Made by a program: the position numbers and the translations under genes
NCBI GenBank assembly: GCA_900555725.1
Contig: USMD01000104.1
Coordinates: 1-6,270, forward strand
Length of the DNA: 6,270 nucleotides
DNA from: an uncultured Garciella sp.
GTDB lineage: Bacteria; Bacillota; Clostridia; Eubacteriales; Garciellaceae
Direction of reading: 5' to 3'
Notes under the pieces: model-generated
What the model was told of the DNA's origin: nothing
Databases searched by the model: none
What the model saw: only the letters and a program-made list of their open reading frames with translations
Shown: piece by piece, positions 4,698 through 6,270 of the stretch
How the letters are laid out: each line of letters begins with the position of its first letter
Position numbering within the stretch: position 1 is the stretch's first letter

Positions 4698-6056
4698 TGA
4701 CATCAATGTCACGCACTCAACGTGCATCGTGTGCGGAAACATATCCACTGGTTGAACTTCCACTGCTTTGAATCCACCCTTTTCTAGATAGTTTAAATCT
4801 CTAGCCAGAGTGCTGGGATTACAGGAAACGTAGACCATGCGCTGTGGTTTCATTTGTATAATGATATCTAATAGTTTTTCATCACAGCCCTTTCTGGGAG
4901 GATCTACTACTATGACATCGGCTTGGTCTCCTTGTCGATATAGTTTGGGAATGATCTCTTCTGCCTTTCCTGCATAAAATTCTACATTTTCTATATTATT
5001 GATTTTTGCATTTCTTTTGGCATCTTCTATAGCTTGTTCTACGATTTCTACTCCAATTACCTTCTTAGCCTTTTTGGCTAAAAATAAAGAAATAGTCCCT
5101 ATTCCACAATAAGCATCATAGACGATTTCATTTCCCTCTAAGTTTGCATATTCTAAGGCCTTTTCATAAAGGACTTTTGTCTGTACAGGATTTACCTGAA
5201 AAAAGGATAAAGGAGAGATTTCAAATCGAATATCCCCTATATAATCTACTATATACTCTTTCCCATAAAGCAATCGGTTGTCTTTTCCAAGAATAACATT
5301 GCCCCTTTTTTTATTGATGTTCAAGTATACACTAGAGATATTAGGTATAGATTCTTTCAATCTATTCACTAGCTTTTCAGAATGAAGAAGGCTTTCTCCA
5401 TTGATTACTAATACCACCATAATCTCGCCTGTAGTAAAACCTACTTTAGTAACTACATGTCGTAATAATCCCTCATACTGCTCTTCGTTATAAATAGAAA
5501 TACCGAACCCATTTATAAATTCCTTTACAATCTTTATAATTTTATCATTGATAGGGTGTTGGATGAGACATTGATCAGTTGAGATGATCTTATGGCTTTT
5601 TGAAGCATAAAACCCTAATACCACCCCTCCTTCTTCCCCTATGGGAAATTGGGCTTTATTGCGATAGTTCCAAGGATCTTTCATGCCTATGGTAGGATGA
5701 ATAATGATATCTTTTATCTTCCCTATTCTCTCAATATTATCTTTTACCAGCTGAGTTTTATATTCTAATTGCTTTTGATAGTCTATTTGTTGAATCTGAC
5801 ATCCTCCGCATTTCTCTGCTATAGGACAAGGAGGAGAGATTCGATCCGTCGATGGGGCAATGACTTTTTCCAGTCTTCCAATGGCATAATTATTTTTTAC
5901 TTTTATAATCTTGGTTTTAATCTCATCTCCTGGTATTGCTCCCTCTACAAATATGGTGAAACCATCTATCTTTCCGATTCCCTCTCCTCTATGACCTAGT
6001 CCATGAATCTGCAATGAATAGATTTTATTTTTCTGTACTGGAATATTCTTTTTCAT
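4683..6056 (-). CDS. rlmD: 23S rRNA (uracil-C5)-methyltransferase, RlmD/RumA family
   Basis: The product is 457 aa from ATG 6056, the usual family length. The enzyme methylates C5 of a uracil in 23S rRNA (U1939 in E. coli) using SAM; some Firmicute members also modify a second site, so RlmCD is equally possible. Domains: an N-terminal TRAM RNA-binding domain (about 5-65, including GHRGEGIGKIDGF); iron-sulfur cysteines C77, C83, C86 (CPIAEKCGGC) and C163; SAM motif DAYCGIGT (314-321); DPPRKG (385-390); catalytic C412 in VSCNPST; base E447 in HVEC. The open frame runs 43 codons further upstream to 6185, but that stretch crosses the upstream gene's terminator and has no ribosome binding site. 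AGAGGAG lies 11 nt before ATG 6056, a slightly long spacing. A weak promoter (TATAGT at 6101-6096, poor -35) precedes it. This is a housekeeping gene flanking the restriction island. Confidence 0.95.
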   Translation of the reverse strand: MKKNIPVQKNKIYSLQIHGLGHRGEGIGKIDGFTIFVEGAIPGDEIKTKIIKVKNNYAIGRLEKVIAPSTDRISPPCPIAEKCGGCQIQQIDYQKQLEYKTQLVKDNIERIGKIKDIIIHPTIGMKDPWNYRNKAQFPIGEEGGVVLGFYASKSHKIISTDQCLIQHPINDKIIKIVKEFINGFGISIYNEEQYEGLLRHVVTKVGFTTGEIMVVLVINGESLLHSEKLVNRLKESIPNISSVYLNINKKRGNVILGKDNRLLYGKEYIVDYIGDIRFEISPLSFFQVNPVQTKVLYEKALEYANLEGNEIVYDAYCGIGTISLFLAKKAKKVIGVEIVEQAIEDAKRNAKINNIENVEFYAGKAEEIIPKLYRQGDQADVIVVDPPRKGCDEKLLDIIIQMKPQRMVYVSCNPSTLARDLNYLEKGGFKAVEVQPVDMFPHTMHVECVTLMSRVEK

Positions 6057-6124
6057 TGATGTACATACTCCTCTTTTGTATTTATTACTAATATTACTAT
6101 ACCTTATTTTATAATAGACAAAAC

Positions 6125-6158
6125 AAAAAAAAGAAGATACACCTAATGAAGATGTATC
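6125..6158 (-). terminator. Rho-independent terminator of the gene upstream of rlmD
   Basis: The minus-strand RNA has an 8-bp stem, GAUACAUC pairing with GGUGUAUC (one G-U wobble), a 7-nt loop and then UUCUUUUUUUU. It lies 13 nt after a TGA that ends the partial frame at 6172-6227, and it separates that gene from rlmD. Confidence 0.8.
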
Positions 6159-6171
6159 CCTAAAGATAGAA

Positions 6172-6227
6172 TCAGTTTGCCTCAAGCCTTAATAGTTTCA
6201 TTGTTACCAGTTCATTCCATTTTATTC
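6172..6227 (-). CDS. Last codons of an unidentified upstream gene, partial
   Basis: From the genomic edge at 6227 one minus-strand frame stays open for 17 codons, ending LVTMKLLRLEAN and TGA at 6174-6172. The other two frames have stops within the first few codons. The stop followed 13 nt later by a strong terminator is the main support. Too little remains to identify the protein. Confidence 0.45.
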
Positions 6228-6270
6228 CTGTCTCTTATACACATCTGACGCTGCCGACGATCTTACGCGT
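6228..6270. other. Nextera sequencing adapter and index, not genomic
   Basis: CTGTCTCTTATACACATCT at 6228-6246 is the Tn5 mosaic-end adapter, followed at 6247-6260 by GACGCTGCCGACGA, the rest of the Nextera read-1 adapter. TCTTACGC at 6261-6268 has the position and form of an i5 index in reverse complement, and GT begins the flow-cell primer. These bases were left untrimmed in the assembly and should be masked. Confidence 0.97.

Noticed and set aside
5769..5999. 76-codon open frame on the plus strand
   Set aside because: It is antisense to the well-supported rlmD coding sequence.
6057..6185. 43-codon N-terminal extension of rlmD
   Set aside because: It crosses the U-tract and stem of the upstream gene's terminator, has no ribosome binding site, and lies outside the TRAM domain start; ATG 6056 gives the usual family length.
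1..6227. CRISPR array, tRNA or rRNA genes, replication origin
   Set aside because: No regularly spaced repeats, cloverleaf-like sequences, rRNA segments or iteron clusters were seen on either strand.

Overview
The window looks like a short draft contig from a low-GC Firmicute, most likely a member of the Clostridia. It is AT-rich, has strong GGAGG-type ribosome binding sites throughout, and carries a clostridial-type RlmD/RumA rRNA methyltransferase and an ImmA/IrrE-family protein. Both ends are artificial or broken. The left edge (1-50) is the terminus of an IS3-family (IS150-like) insertion sequence. The last 43 bases (6228-6270) are Nextera sequencing adapter plus index, so the real genomic DNA ends at 6227.

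Layout from left to right: an IS terminus cuts off a leftward ImmA/IrrE-type metalloprotease gene (51-806) just after its HExxH motif. A 270-bp divergent promoter region follows. Then comes a rightward operon of a 67-aa XRE-type controller (1077-1280) and a 591-aa fusion of a cytosine-C5 DNA methyltransferase with a PD-(D/E)XK endonuclease (1322-3097). Converging on it, with overlapping 3' ends, is a leftward operon of a second cytosine-C5 methyltransferase (3352-4368) and a small helical protein of unknown function (3078-3386). An intergenic stretch with repeats separates this from rlmD (4683-6056), a leftward housekeeping gene. At the far right are the last codons of another leftward gene and its terminator.

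The centre is a type II restriction-modification system that I read as HhaI-like (target GCGC). The stand-alone methyltransferase matches M.HhaI as I remember it through the catalytic motifs and the target-recognition domain. The endonuclease half of the fusion matches R.HhaI as I remember it around the active site and at its C-terminus. Three things are unusual. The endonuclease is fused in frame to an extra, different methyltransferase, through a linker that is itself a perfect ribosome binding site followed by ATG. The promoter of the M.HhaI-like gene contains a perfect 11-bp-arm palindrome holding two GCGC sites, out of only three GCGC sites I found in the whole window, which suggests control by the system's own methylation. 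Finally, the rightward operon's likely terminator lies inside the opposing small gene.

Proposed working model (inference): the M.HhaI-like enzyme is made from its own promoter and protects GCGC, and methylation of the sites in that promoter tunes its expression. The controller protein sets transcription of itself and the methyltransferase-nuclease fusion. The island sits next to the 3' end of rlmD (rumA), a place where integrating elements are known to insert in other Firmicutes.
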